A stretch of DNA of 64,000 nucleotides, from NCBI RefSeq assembly GCF_011067745.1, contig NZ_JAAMPJ010000004.1:124001-188000 (forward strand), in the 5' to 3' direction. Each line of letters starts with the position of its first letter. The first letter of the stretch is position 1. Origin of the DNA: Lentzea alba. Lineage in GTDB: Bacteria; Actinomycetota; Actinomycetes; Mycobacteriales; Pseudonocardiaceae. Positions 24,046 through 32,202 of the stretch are shown here, one piece after another. The position numbers were made by a program, and so were the translations under genes. The notes beneath the pieces were generated by a model, which worked only from the letters and a program-made list of their open reading frames with translations, did not search any database and was not told where the DNA came from.

Positions 24046-25776
24046 ATGGGAGAACACCGCGTGAAGCTGCCAGAAGAGGACCGCACCCTCAGCCCCCACA
24101 CCGGCCTGACCCGCACCCATTGGGTTGCCGCCGCCGACGGCCTGCTCGCCGCCGCGTGGCGCTACGCGTCCCCCACCAGCGCGTTCCTCGACCTGCCCGG
24201 CCGCCCCTCGCGCAGCGGCGTGCGCTCGGACGGCTTGGAGGGCTATGCCCGGACGTTCCTCGCCGCCGCGTTCCGCACCGCGCACGGTGAAGACCCGCAC
24301 AACTGGCTGGAGCGTTACGCCGCCGGCCTGGTCGCGGGGACGGCGGGGGAGTGGCCCGCGATCACCGACGTCGGCCAGCCGATGGTCGAGTCGGCGTCCG
24401 TGGCGCTGGGACTGCGCCTGACCAAGCCGTGGCTGTGGGACAAGCTCTCGACATCGCAGCAGGATCGGGCCGAGACCTGGCTGCGGGAGGCGCTGCGGCA
24501 CGTGCCCGCCGCCAACAACTGGTACTTCTTCCCGTACACCGTGGCGTCCTTCCTGGAAGCGGCCGGCCGTGGTGACGAGGAGACCGGCCGGGCGAAACAG
24601 CGCGCGCTGGAGTTGCTCGAAGGCTGGTACCGCGGTGACGGCTGGTACTCCGACGGCGACGGCCGCGCGTTCGACCACTACAACGGCTGGGCGCTGCACC
24701 TCTACCCGGCGCTGGACGCCCACCTGAGCAGCCGGCCGATCACCACGCATCTCAAGGAACACCTGAAGAGCTTCCACCTGCTGTTCGGTGCGGACGGCGC
24801 CCCGGTCTACTTCGGACGCTCGCTGACCTACCGGTTCGCCGCGGCCAGTGCGATCGCTCTCGGCGCGGTCACCGGCGAGACACCGCTGAGCCCCGGCCAC
24901 TCCCGGCAGCTCATCAGCAACAACCTCAGGTACTTCCTCGACCGCGGCTCGCTCACCGACGGCCTGCTCAGCCTCGGCTGGCACGGCCCGCACGAGGCGA
25001 GCCTGCAGCCCTACTCCGGCCCGGCCTCGCCGTACTGGGCCTCGAAGGCGTTCGTCTGCCTGCTCGCCGGTCCGGATCATCCACTGTGGACCGAACCGGA
25101 GGAGCGCGACGACACGAACCAAACGCTTGCGCTACCCGGACCCGGCTTGCTGATCCAGAAGCACAACGGCGTGACCAGGCTGCACAACCACGGCAGCGAC
25201 CACGTCCGGCCGTTCGAAGGCGAGCACGCGACCGAAGACGACCCGCTCTACAGCCGTTTCGCCTACTCGACGAGCACCGGCCCGACGGCGCAGAAGAACC
25301 CCGCCGACAACCACATCAGCCTCGTCATCAGGGGCGACCGCAGCGTGCGACGCCGGATCCACCCGCTTGGCGCGCGGGACAACTGGGCGGCCTCGTGGCA
25401 CCGTCCGGTGTTCGACGCGCACCAGCCGATGGTGCCGGGACTGCGGATCGAGAGCGTCACGGCCGTGTGGGACGACCAGGAACTGCGGATCCACCGCGTG
25501 ATCGGCGCACCGCACGGCACGAGGGCTGAGCTGTCTGGGTGGGCGACTGATCTTCCGGCAGAGCTGGTCGCGGTCCGAGGCTGGTCGGGCCAGGAACGAC
25601 GACCGGCACCCCAAGGCACTGCGTTCACCACGGCGACGAATCTGACCACGCTCGTCGCCGACATCGAGGGCACGGTGATCCTCGCCGCCGTCGCCGTCCT
25701 CGGCGGAACCTTCCAGGAGGCCGACTGGGACGCCCGCGTCGACGAGGTGCTCCGGCACACTCTCGACCGCCTCTGA
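24046..25776 (+). CDS. DUF2264-domain protein, probable glycan-processing enzyme
   Basis: The 576-residue cytoplasmic protein belongs to DUF2264, an (alpha/alpha)-toroid family often found in polysaccharide-degradation loci. Conserved stretches include LEGYARTFLAAAFRTA, AANNWYFFPYTVASFLE, GWYSDGDGRAFDHYNGWALH and LITY-like blocks in the second half. No signal peptide is present, so it would act on imported oligosaccharide. ATG 24046 is preceded by GAAGGGAACGG; GTG 24061 is a second possibility. It ends the operon with the importer and the dehydrogenase. A lyase or hydrolase activity is plausible but unproven. Confidence 0.82.
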   Translation: MGEHRVKLPEEDRTLSPHTGLTRTHWVAAADGLLAAAWRYASPTSAFLDLPGRPSRSGVRSDGLEGYARTFLAAAFRTAHGEDPHNWLERYAAGLVAGTAGEWPAITDVGQPMVESASVALGLRLTKPWLWDKLSTSQQDRAETWLREALRHVPAANNWYFFPYTVASFLEAAGRGDEETGRAKQRALELLEGWYRGDGWYSDGDGRAFDHYNGWALHLYPALDAHLSSRPITTHLKEHLKSFHLLFGADGAPVYFGRSLTYRFAAASAIALGAVTGETPLSPGHSRQLISNNLRYFLDRGSLTDGLLSLGWHGPHEASLQPYSGPASPYWASKAFVCLLAGPDHPLWTEPEERDDTNQTLALPGPGLLIQKHNGVTRLHNHGSDHVRPFEGEHATEDDPLYSRFAYSTSTGPTAQKNPADNHISLVIRGDRSVRRRIHPLGARDNWAASWHRPVFDAHQPMVPGLRIESVTAVWDDQELRIHRVIGAPHGTRAELSGWATDLPAELVAVRGWSGQERRPAPQGTAFTTATNLTTLVADIEGTVILAAVAVLGGTFQEADWDARVDEVLRHTLDRL

Positions 25777-25816
25777 GCGGGGTAACGCGGAAGCGGCGCA
25801 CGGCCGATGTACCGGT

Positions 25817-26299
25817 GTGCGCATCGCCCTCCTCGCCGCCGCCGCGTTCCTGCTCGCCGCGTGCACCTCCACCCCGGAAGCCGCCCCGACGCAGGCACCG
25901 GAGACCCCGACCACCGTCGAACAGCCCGCCGGCAACGGCCCGAACTGCGCCAACGCCAACTCGTCGGTCGTCGGCAAGGCACTCGGACTGCGGCTGCAGG
26001 GCCAGCAGGAGACCGTCGAGAAGGCGGTCACGACGTGCAAGTACGTGGGGTCCGGCATGCCGGTCGAGGTGCGGTTCACGACGAACGCGACGGCGAAGTC
26101 GTTCGCGGCGGGCAAGCCGGAGAAGGCCAAGCCCATCGAGGGTTTCCACGACGAGGCCTACGAGGCCACGGCCGGCGGTTCGGAGACCACCCAGCACACG
26201 GTCGCCGCGCGCAAGGGCAAGACGCAGGTCGAGGTCGTGTCACCCGCGGGCGTCGAGCCGTCGAAGAAGCTGATCAGCGAACTGCTCGGCCGAATCTAG
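25817..26299 (+). CDS. Small secreted lipoprotein, DUF3558-like
   Basis: The 160-residue protein has a signal peptide and a lipobox (LLAACTS near residue 16), then a low-complexity proline/threonine linker and a compact C-terminal domain with two cysteines. It resembles DUF3558-type actinobacterial lipoproteins, but the match is loose. No function is known. It starts at GTG and its 3' end overlaps that of the convergent methyltransferase gene by 4 bases. Confidence 0.65.
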   Translation: MRIALLAAAAFLLAACTSTPEAAPTQAPETPTTVEQPAGNGPNCANANSSVVGKALGLRLQGQQETVEKAVTTCKYVGSGMPVEVRFTTNATAKSFAAGKPEKAKPIEGFHDEAYEATAGGSETTQHTVAARKGKTQVEVVSPAGVEPSKKLISELLGRI

Positions 26300-26676
26300 A
26301 CCGGTACGTCGAAGAACGAGAGCACGCGCGCTCCCGGTGCGAGCCACGGGCGCAGCAGTTCGTGCGCGCGGCTCGGATCGCGGTGGAACAGGCCGACCCG
26401 CACGGCGAAGACCAGGTCGAACCGGCGGTCGCCGAGGTTCATGTCCTCCAGCGACGCGATCAGGAACTCGGCCTTGCCGGACGCCACGTACGGGGCGTTG
26501 CGCCGGGTCGCGGCCTCGACCATCTTGGTGGAGCGGTCGATCGCGGTGAGGGTGCCGGTGGACAGCAGCTGGCACACCATCGTGGCGGCCACGCCCTGAC
26601 CGCAGCCGATCTCCAGCACCCGCTCGTGAGGGCGGATCGCGAGTTGGTCGACCACTCCTCGCAGACGCTCGCTCAT
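26296..26676 (-). CDS. Small class I SAM-dependent methyltransferase
   Basis: The protein is short (126 residues) but carries the class I methyltransferase core: motif I as VLEIGCGQGVAA, an acidic strand end in LTAIDRSTKMV, and the motif IV-like FDLVFAVRVGLFHRD. It ends soon after motif VI-like LAPGARVLSFFD, so it lacks the C-terminal strands of full-length enzymes and may be a minimal or truncated form. ATG 26676 opens MSERLRGVVDQL; an upstream in-frame ATG adds four residues. The acceptor substrate is unknown. Confidence 0.75.
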   Translation of the reverse strand: MSERLRGVVDQLAIRPHERVLEIGCGQGVAATMVCQLLSTGTLTAIDRSTKMVEAATRRNAPYVASGKAEFLIASLEDMNLGDRRFDLVFAVRVGLFHRDPSRAHELLRPWLAPGARVLSFFDVPV

Positions 26677-26700
26677 GGTCCACATCATGCGTCAGCACGG

Positions 26701-26730
26701 CGGGCGGGGCCACCACCGCGGCCCCGCCCG
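26701..26730 (-). terminator. GC-rich terminator hairpin
   Basis: CGGGCGGGGCC (26701-26711) pairs perfectly with GGCCCCGCCCG (26720-26730) around an 8-base loop. It lies 6 bases beyond the VOC-protein stop codon on the minus strand. No U-tract follows, as is common in high-GC actinomycetes. Confidence 0.7.
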
Positions 26731-26736
26731 TCAGCG

Positions 26737-27144
26737 TTACCCGAGTCCGCCCAGGTTGACCATCCAGCTCACGCCGAACTTGTCGACCAGGTCGCCGTAC
26801 TCGTCGCCCCACATCTGCTTCTCCAGCGGCGTACCGATCTTGCCGCCCTCGGCGAGCTTGGCGAAGTGCTCCTTGAGCACCTCCTCGTCGCCGGACAGGG
26901 AGATCGTGATGGTGTCGCCGGGGTTGTAGGGCATGCCGGGCGGCGTGTCGGAGGCCATCAGCGTGTAGCCGGACTCGGTCTCCAGCTGCGCGTGCATGAT
27001 CTGGTCGGCCTGCGGCGAGTCCTGCATGCCGAACTCGCCGAAGGTGTTCATCTTCAGCTCGCCGCCGAAGACCGACTGGTAGAACTCCATCGCCTGACGC
27101 GCGGAACCGTCGAAGCGCAGGTACGGGTTGAGGCGAGTAGCCAC
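26737..27144 (-). CDS. VOC-family (PhnB-like) protein
   Basis: The 135-residue protein is of the glyoxalase/VOC fold in its PhnB/3-demethylubiquinone-methyltransferase-like form. It starts ATRLNPYLRFDGSARQAMEFY, followed by VFGGELKMNTFGEF, IMHAQLETESGYTLMASD and the closing KFGVSWMVN. Metal ligands and substrates vary in this group and no reaction can be assigned. The GTG start has AAGGAG 8 bases before it. It lies 68 bases after an acyl-CoA dehydrogenase gene on the same strand. Confidence 0.85.
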   Translation of the reverse strand: MATRLNPYLRFDGSARQAMEFYQSVFGGELKMNTFGEFGMQDSPQADQIMHAQLETESGYTLMASDTPPGMPYNPGDTITISLSGDEEVLKEHFAKLAEGGKIGTPLEKQMWGDEYGDLVDKFGVSWMVNLGGLG

Positions 27145-27212
27145 CGGAATCGCTCCTTGGATAGAGACGGACCCGAATCCTCGCAAACCCTTGGCGGGCC
27201 TACAACTTGAAC

Positions 27213-28358
27213 CTATTCGGTTACTCCGGAGTCACCCTGGGCGACCTTGCCCGCGTACCTGAGGGTGGCTTCGGGTGTGAGCGGGTGGAACGTTCCAGCG
27301 CGCACGTCGCGGTAGGCGCGCTCCAGCGGTGACCGCTTGAAGAACGACCGTCCACCCAGGACCTCCATCGCGGTGTCCACGACGTCGATCGCCTCCACGA
27401 CGGCCTGACGCTTGGCCAGCATCACCGTGACGGTCGACTCGGCGTTGGCCGTGTAGTCGTCGCCGAGCTCCTCGATCGATCCCATCAGCGACCACCAGGC
27501 GGTGCGCAGCTTGTAGTCCATCAACCCGATCTGCCGCGCGGCGTTCTTCGAGGTCGACCGCACGGCGGCGTCCCGCGCACCCGACGCGATGCCGAAGTAG
27601 GTCGCCCCGCACACCGGCGCGAAGTGCACGATCGCGGCGAACAGGGGCACGCCGAACTCCCCGTACGGCCGCCGTGCCGCGATCTTCTCGGCCGGGATGA
27701 ACACGTCCTCCAGCACCACGTCGTGGCTGGCCGTGCCGCGCATGCCGAGCGTGTCCCAGGTTTCCTCGATGCGCACGCCCTCGGCGTTCAACGGCGCGCT
27801 GAAGTGCAGCACCTCCTCACCGAGAACAGCGGACGTGGCCACGACGTTCGCGCGCGGCGACTGGCTGCAGAACGTCTTGCGCCCGGACACCAGGAACCCG
27901 CCGTCGACCGCCGTCGCCGTGGTCGTCGGCCACAGCCAGTCCGACCCGCCGCTGGTCGCGATGACCAGGCCCTCCGCGGCCACCCGCCGCAGCACGCCCT
28001 CCGCGTCCGGCGCGCCCTTGCGTCTGCGATATCCCTGCATCAGCGTCAGATACAGGTGCATGGTGACGGCCAGCGCGGTGGCGCCGTCGTGCCGGGCGAG
28101 CTCGGCCTGCGCGTAGCAGACCTGGCGCATCGTGGCGCCGAGCCCGCCCAGTTCCTCGGGTACGGCCAACGCCAGATAGCCCTCCTCGCGCATGGCCTCG
28201 TACGCCTCGCTCACGAACGTCGCGTCGCGATCGTGCTCGAACGCATGGGCTGCCGCGATCGCGCCGATGCGGGCGGCCATCTCCACGAACTTGGCGTCGT
28301 CGTCTCTGGTGACGGTCGGGAACGTGCCGGTCACCCGCAGTGTCTCAAGAGTTGTCAT
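27213..28358 (-). CDS. Acyl-CoA dehydrogenase family protein
   Basis: The FAD-dependent enzyme has 381 residues, with an N-terminal helical domain (MREEGYLALAVPEELGGLGA), a central beta domain (VIATSGGSDWLWPT, SGRKTFCSQSP, WDTLGMRGTASHDVVL) and a C-terminal helical domain (TAMEVLGGRSFFKRSPLERAYRDVRAG). The WDTLGMRGTASHD motif is typical of the acyl-CoA dehydrogenase/flavin-dependent group; the true substrate may be an acyl-CoA or a non-CoA compound. The ribosome site before ATG 28358 is weak. The gene is divergent from an HxlR regulator, and a short inverted repeat lies in the 111-base gap. Confidence 0.86.
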   Translation of the reverse strand: MTTLETLRVTGTFPTVTRDDDAKFVEMAARIGAIAAAHAFEHDRDATFVSEAYEAMREEGYLALAVPEELGGLGATMRQVCYAQAELARHDGATALAVTMHLYLTLMQGYRRRKGAPDAEGVLRRVAAEGLVIATSGGSDWLWPTTTATAVDGGFLVSGRKTFCSQSPRANVVATSAVLGEEVLHFSAPLNAEGVRIEETWDTLGMRGTASHDVVLEDVFIPAEKIAARRPYGEFGVPLFAAIVHFAPVCGATYFGIASGARDAAVRSTSKNAARQIGLMDYKLRTAWWSLMGSIEELGDDYTANAESTVTVMLAKRQAVVEAIDVVDTAMEVLGGRSFFKRSPLERAYRDVRAGTFHPLTPEATLRYAGKVAQGDSGVTE

Positions 28359-28393
28359 GCGACGAACGTAAGAACAGCCGAGCCCCGCAGGTA

Positions 28394-28408
28394 GTTCTGA
28401 AAGTGAAC
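28394..28408. promoter_or_regulatory. Inverted repeat GTTC-N7-GAAC, possible HxlR operator
   Basis: GTTC (28394-28397) and GAAC (28405-28408) form a short symmetric site with 11-base centre-to-centre spacing. It lies in the divergent gap between the acyl-CoA dehydrogenase and HxlR genes. The position fits joint control by the HxlR protein, but the arms are short. Confidence 0.4.
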
Positions 28409-28469
28409 CGGACGGCGGTAACGAAACAGGCCACGCGACGGAGACTTTCCCTGTGAGGAGGTGCGCACT

Positions 28470-29132
28470 GTGAGGACGTATGCGCAGTACTGCCCGATCG
28501 TCCGCGCCGTCGAGGTGCTGGGCGACCGGTGGACGTTGCTGATCGTGCGGGACATGCTCGTCGGTGCCTCGCGCTTCAACGAGCTCTCCCGCGGCCTGCC
28601 GGGACTCTCGCGTGCCCTGCTGTCCCGCCGGCTGCGGCAGCTCGCCACCGCGGGCCTGGTGACGCGCAGCGGTGACGGCTACGCGCTGACGCCGGCCGGA
28701 CAGGCGCTGCGCCCTCTGGTGTTCGGCCTCGCCGACTGGGGCGCCCGGTACGCGTTCGGCGACCCGCGCGCCGACGAGCTCGACCCCGAGGTGCTGATGT
28801 GGTGGATGCACGGCCGGGTCGACACCGGCACGCTGACCCGCCGCGCCAACATCGAGATCCGCATCAACGACCGCCGCCGCACGTTCTGGCTCGTCGTCGA
28901 GCCCGGCGACGCCTCCGTCTGCTACACCGATCCGGGCCTGGAGGTCGACGCGGTCCTGGCGTCCGACATCGCCACGCTCTACCGGATGTGGGAGGGCGAG
29001 CTCGAACTGCTCGACGCCGTGCGCGCGGGCACGATCGAGCTGACCGGCCCGCGCTGGGTGGTCCGCGGCCTGCCGGACTGGCTCAAGCTCAGCCCGGTCG
29101 CCGAGCACGTTCGCGCAGCTCGCAGCACCTGA
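28470..29132 (+). CDS. HxlR-family winged-helix regulator with C-terminal SCP2-like domain
   Basis: The 220-residue protein begins with an HxlR-type winged helix (YCPIVRAVEVLGDRWTLLIV, then FNELSRGLPGLSRALLSRRL). The second half, about 100 residues (RANIEIRINDRRRTFWLVVE and so on), resembles the sterol-carrier-like domain found in some long HxlR regulators; it may sense a lipid or acyl compound. GTG 28470 is chosen because GAGGAGG precedes it at good spacing; a GTG 9 bases upstream is the alternative. It probably regulates the divergent acyl-CoA dehydrogenase gene. Confidence 0.82.
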   Translation: MRTYAQYCPIVRAVEVLGDRWTLLIVRDMLVGASRFNELSRGLPGLSRALLSRRLRQLATAGLVTRSGDGYALTPAGQALRPLVFGLADWGARYAFGDPRADELDPEVLMWWMHGRVDTGTLTRRANIEIRINDRRRTFWLVVEPGDASVCYTDPGLEVDAVLASDIATLYRMWEGELELLDAVRAGTIELTGPRWVVRGLPDWLKLSPVAEHVRAARST

Positions 29133-29163
29133 GCGAAACTTTTCAAGATTTTTCTGGGTGATG

Positions 29164-29192
29164 TGTCGATCCGGTGGGGTGGCCGTTCGACG
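29164..29192 (+). promoter_or_regulatory. ECF42-type promoter before the DoxX gene
   Basis: TGTCGA (29164-29169) and CGACG (29188-29192) are 24 bases apart, start to start, and the DoxX gene begins about 40 bases downstream. The motif matches the TGTCGA/CGA(T/C) promoter known for ECF42 sigma factors. A close copy occurs at 29764 and another before the YCII gene. Confidence 0.6.
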
Positions 29193-29231
29193 CATCAGTG
29201 GAAGGACACCACAGCCCAGGAGGAACCCGAC

Positions 29232-29669
29232 ATGAGCGCCACGACCGTCATCGCCGCCCCCGCCGCCCGCAAGATCGCCGTCGGCCGCTACGCCACGATC
29301 GTCACCCGCGTGCTGATCGGTCTGCTGTTCGCCACGACCGGCTTGAACGGGTTCCTGAACTTCATGCCCGCCCCGGATCCGAGCACCATGGCGCCCGCCG
29401 GCGTCGCGTTCACGGCGGCCCTCTACGCGACCGGCTACATGCTGCAGCTGGCCTCGGGCGTCCAGCTCGTCGCGGGCGTCCTGCTGGTCGCCGGCCGGTT
29501 CGTGCCGCTGGCCCTCGCGATCCTGGCGCCGATGGTCGTGAACATCTTCCTGATCCACGTGTTCCTGGAGCCGTCGGGCCTGGGGATCGCGATCGTCGTG
29601 GTCGCCGCCGAGATTGGTCTGGCGTGGGCGTACCGCGACAAGTTCCGCCCGATGCTGCAAGCACGGTGA
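29232..29669 (+). CDS. DoxX-family membrane protein
   Basis: The 145-residue protein has four predicted membrane helices and the DoxX opening TRVLIGLLFATTGLNGFLNF. The third and fourth helices follow GYMLQLASGVQLVAGVLLVAG. DoxX proteins are small integral membrane proteins linked to redox balance in some bacteria, with no firmly established reaction. ATG 29232 is preceded by CCAGGAGGA, an excellent ribosome site. The upstream ECF42-like promoter indicates stress-type control. A terminator follows. Confidence 0.82.
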   Translation: MSATTVIAAPAARKIAVGRYATIVTRVLIGLLFATTGLNGFLNFMPAPDPSTMAPAGVAFTAALYATGYMLQLASGVQLVAGVLLVAGRFVPLALAILAPMVVNIFLIHVFLEPSGLGIAIVVVAAEIGLAWAYRDKFRPMLQAR

Positions 29670-29698
29670 GCACTGTTTGGTAAGTCCCGCAACCAAAG

Positions 29699-29732
29699 TC
29701 CCCCGCAGGCCATGTGCCGGCGGGGGATTTTT
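29699..29732 (+). terminator. Rho-independent terminator after DoxX
   Basis: TCCCCCGC (29699-29706) pairs with GCGGGGGA (29720-29727) around a 13-base loop and is followed by TTTTTCG. This ends the DoxX transcript before the second ECF42-like promoter. Confidence 0.85.
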
Positions 29733-29763
29733 CGTTGTACAGCAGGGATTTCCGTCCTGGTGA

Positions 29764-29791
29764 TGTCGAAATCGGCGGGTGTGGTTCGACG
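29764..29791 (+). promoter_or_regulatory. Second ECF42-type promoter
   Basis: TGTCGA (29764-29769) and CGACG (29787-29791) are 23 bases apart. The surrounding bases (GGTGATGT upstream, GTTCGACGTATCTGTG downstream) closely match the DoxX promoter about 600 bases earlier. It drives a truncated gene with a good ribosome site. Confidence 0.6.
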
Positions 29792-29827
29792 TATCTGTGA
29801 GAGCAGAAACGTTGGAAGGGAACGGAA

Positions 29828-29980
29828 ATGTCCACCACCCGCTGCGCCACCGCCATCATGCGAGTGCTGGTCCGCAGCCGGGTCGCGGCCACCGTCCTGA
29901 CCGTGCTGAACGTCCTGCTGGACACCAGCCACCTGGTCACCGCGCTCGTCCTGGCGCTGGCCGAGGTCGCCGTGGCGTTC
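29828..29980 (+). pseudogene. Truncated small membrane-protein gene
   Basis: An ATG follows GGAAGGGAACGG at good spacing and a promoter at 29764. The first 50 codons are hydrophobic and start MSTTRCATAIMRVLVRSR, with VLTVLNVLLDTSHLVTALVL as a likely membrane segment. From about 29981 the frame continues only as the antisense of the PH-domain gene, which is solidly coding on the other strand. The most likely history is loss of the 3' part of the gene when the PH-domain gene was brought next to it. I do not recognise the family. Confidence 0.45.
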
Positions 29981-30355
29981 CTACCGCACGAAGGCGGCCA
30001 GCAGCGCCTGCACCTCGTACACGTCGACGCCCTTCCCGAACTGCTTGGAGATCGGCGCGTCACTGCTGGAGACCCAGATCTTCAGCTCGGCGTCGAGGTC
30101 GAAATGACCGGCCGTCTCGACGGAGAACTGCGTGATCGCCTTGTAGGGAATCGAGTGGTACTCGACCTTCTTGCCCGTCATGCCCTGTTTGTCGACCAGG
30201 ATCAACCGCCGGTCGGTGAACAGGAACGAGTCGCGCACCAGCTGGTACGCCGCGTGGATCTGTTCCCCCTGCGACAGCAGCCGGCCGAACTCCTGCGCGG
30301 CCGCCCTCGGGTCGAGTTTCGACGCGTTCCCCATCATTCCGCTGAGAAGTCCCAT
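29981..30355 (-). CDS. Bacterial PH-domain protein
   Basis: The 124-residue protein is a single bacterial pleckstrin-homology domain (bPH, YvbH-like). Typical stretches are LLSQGEQIHAAYQLVRDSFL, FTDRRLILVDKQGMTGKKVEYHS (in two halves) and the final FGKGVDVYEVQALLA. The start MGLLSGMMGNAS follows the usual pattern of this group. There is no signal peptide or membrane helix. Function is unknown; bPH proteins form rings and are thought to respond to envelope or other stress. It lies back to back with a secreted lipoprotein gene. Confidence 0.85.
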   Translation of the reverse strand: MGLLSGMMGNASKLDPRAAAQEFGRLLSQGEQIHAAYQLVRDSFLFTDRRLILVDKQGMTGKKVEYHSIPYKAITQFSVETAGHFDLDAELKIWVSSSDAPISKQFGKGVDVYEVQALLAAFVR

Positions 30356-30482
30356 ACGTCCAGGTTTACCAGGCTCGCGGAAACCTTGGCCTGATCTTGG
30401 AACTCTCCTGCACTTCTCCTGCCCGAGCGCTTCCGTGCGTTACCCGAAAGTGGTTGTCAACAGCCACACGATCGAATGGGTG

Positions 30483-30977
30483 ATGACATTGCGTAAGAGC
30501 ATCCTGGGAGCCGCCGGACTGGCCGGAGTTGCCGCTCTCGTCGTCGGTTGCTCCAGCGCCCCAGCGCAGACGACCGCCAACGCGGACACGAAGCCGAGCG
30601 ACGAGCAGATCAAGGCGCTGTTCACCGACTGGAACGCGGCCCTCGCGACGGGTGACCCCGAAAAGGTGGCCGACCGTTACGCTCCGAACGCGGTCCTGCT
30701 GCCCACCGTGTCGAACCAGGTGCGGTCCACCCGCGCCGAGATCGTCGACTACTTCGTGAAGTTCCTGCAGAGCAAGCCGAGCGGCACCATCCTCGACTCG
30801 CACGTCGCCGTGCTCAACGCCGACGACGCGATCGACGCGGGCACCTACCGGTTCGCGCTCACCCAGGACGGCAAGCCGACCACTGTGGACGCCCGCTACA
30901 CGTTCGTCTACGAGAAGGTCGACGGCAAGTGGCTCATCGTGAACCACCACTCGTCCGCTATGCCGGAGAAAGTCTGA
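30483..30977 (+). CDS. Secreted SgcJ/EcaC-family (NTF2-like) lipoprotein
   Basis: The 164-residue protein has a lipobox, LVVGCSS, near residue 23, then an NTF2-like domain of the SgcJ/EcaC type (DUF4440/CaMKII-association-like). The domain shows QIKALFTDWNAALATGDPEKV, DRYAPNAVLLPTVSN and KVDGKWLIVNHHSS. Such domains bind small ligands or dimerise, and SgcJ itself is an unexplained accessory of enediyne clusters; nothing here points to an enediyne pathway. ATG 30483 is favoured over GTG 30480. The 3' end overlaps that of the convergent histidine kinase gene by 20 bases. Confidence 0.82.
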   Translation: MTLRKSILGAAGLAGVAALVVGCSSAPAQTTANADTKPSDEQIKALFTDWNAALATGDPEKVADRYAPNAVLLPTVSNQVRSTRAEIVDYFVKFLQSKPSGTILDSHVAVLNADDAIDAGTYRFALTQDGKPTTVDARYTFVYEKVDGKWLIVNHHSSAMPEKV

Positions 30978-32202
30978 TCCGCACGCACAGTCCGCCACCG
31001 GACGCGGCCTCCAGCGACACCGCGCCGCCGTCGTCGGTGACGAGCTGCTTCACGATCGCCAGGCCGAGACCGGACCCGCCCTTGCCGGTCAGGCCCTGAC
31101 CACGCCAGAACCGGTCGAACGCCCGCGCACGTTCCGCGTCGGGCAGCCCGGGTCCGGAGTCGATGATCTCGACCAGGCCCGGCCGGGTGGTGCGGACCAG
31201 GATCGTGGCGCCGTCGGGGGACACCTCCAGCGCGTTGGACAGCACGTTGTCCAGCACCTGCTCGAGGTGTCCCGGCGTCGCCAGCACCCGGATGTCGAAC
31301 CCCTCGCTGACCAGCGAGATCGACCGCTCGTCGGCGGCGGCGCGCCAGGCGGTGAACCGTTCGGTGACGACGTCGAGCACCTGCACGGGTTCGGGGTGGG
31401 CGACGTCGGCCTCGGCGCGGGCCAGCGCGAGCAACCCGTTGACCAGCCGTGACATCCGCACGACCTCGGCGGTCGCCATCTCGACGTCCTCGCGCACGTG
31501 CGGGTCGTCCACGCCGTCGGCCACGTTGTCCAGCGACAGTCGCAACGCCGTCAGCGGCGTGCGCAGCTGGTGCGAGGCGTCCCCGATGAACGCCCGCTGC
31601 GAGCCGACCAGCGTGTCGATCGTCTCGGTGGCGGTGTTCAACGTGCGGGCGAGCGTGCGGGTCTCGGGCGGCCCGGTCTCCTCGGCGCGCGCGGTCAGGT
31701 CACCATCCCGCAGCCGCGCAGCCATGTCGTTCAGCTCGCGCAACGGCCGGGTGACCCGTCGTGCCAGCCACAGCCCGAGGAACGCCGCCACGATCAGCAC
31801 GCCGACCGCGAGCGCGGCCCGGAACCCCCAGATCTGCCACAGCCGGTCGACGATCGGGCCGTCCGGATAGGACAGCCGGATCGCGCCGACGATGGTGCCG
31901 TCCGGTTGCTTGGCCGGCACGGTGAGCTTCAGTCCCTCGGAGTCCCAGACCTTGTTCTCCGGTTGCGGCCCGAGGACGTCGATCTGGCCCAGCGTCTGCC
32001 GCTCGTAGGCGTCTATCAACGCGCTCAACGACCGCGTGTCGCCGGAAGCCAGCAGCAGTGCGGCGGTCTCGGCCTCGCGCCGCGCGGTGTTCTCCGCGTC
32101 GCCGAGGAGCTGGTTGTTCAGCGTGAACGCCACCGGCACGGTGAACGCCGCGATGGCGATCGCGACCAGGAGCACGTAGCTCCAGACGAGCTGCCGGATC
32201 AC
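30958..32202 (-). CDS. Two-component sensor histidine kinase
   Basis: The 414-residue membrane kinase has helix 1 at about 7-29, an extracytoplasmic sensor region at about 30-125, helix 2 at about 128-147 and then a HAMP linker (ARRVTRPLRELNDMAARLRD). The HisKA box carries the phosphorylated His211 in DASHQLRTPL, and the ATPase has DNVLSNALEV, DSGPGLP and GSGLGLAIV. Its start overlaps the response regulator stop by 4 bases (ATGA). The signal is unknown; the periplasmic loop is short and has no metal-binding pattern. Confidence 0.92.
   Translation of the reverse strand: MIRQLVWSYVLLVAIAIAAFTVPVAFTLNNQLLGDAENTARREAETAALLLASGDTRSLSALIDAYERQTLGQIDVLGPQPENKVWDSEGLKLTVPAKQPDGTIVGAIRLSYPDGPIVDRLWQIWGFRAALAVGVLIVAAFLGLWLARRVTRPLRELNDMAARLRDGDLTARAEETGPPETRTLARTLNTATETIDTLVGSQRAFIGDASHQLRTPLTALRLSLDNVADGVDDPHVREDVEMATAEVVRMSRLVNGLLALARAEADVAHPEPVQVLDVVTERFTAWRAAADERSISLVSEGFDIRVLATPGHLEQVLDNVLSNALEVSPDGATILVRTTRPGLVEIIDSGPGLPDAERARAFDRFWRGQGLTGKGGSGLGLAIVKQLVTDDGGAVSLEAASGGGLCVRIRLSPA

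Noticed and set aside
27213-29696. A very long open frame on the minus strand across the HxlR and DoxX genes
   Set aside because: Only the first-transcribed half is antisense noise typical of high-GC DNA. The recognisable acyl-CoA dehydrogenase begins at 28358, and the upstream part mirrors plus-strand genes that have clear domains.
30483-30977. SgcJ-like gene as a sign of an enediyne cluster
   Set aside because: The protein is a lipoprotein with a general NTF2-like domain, and no other enediyne gene is present.
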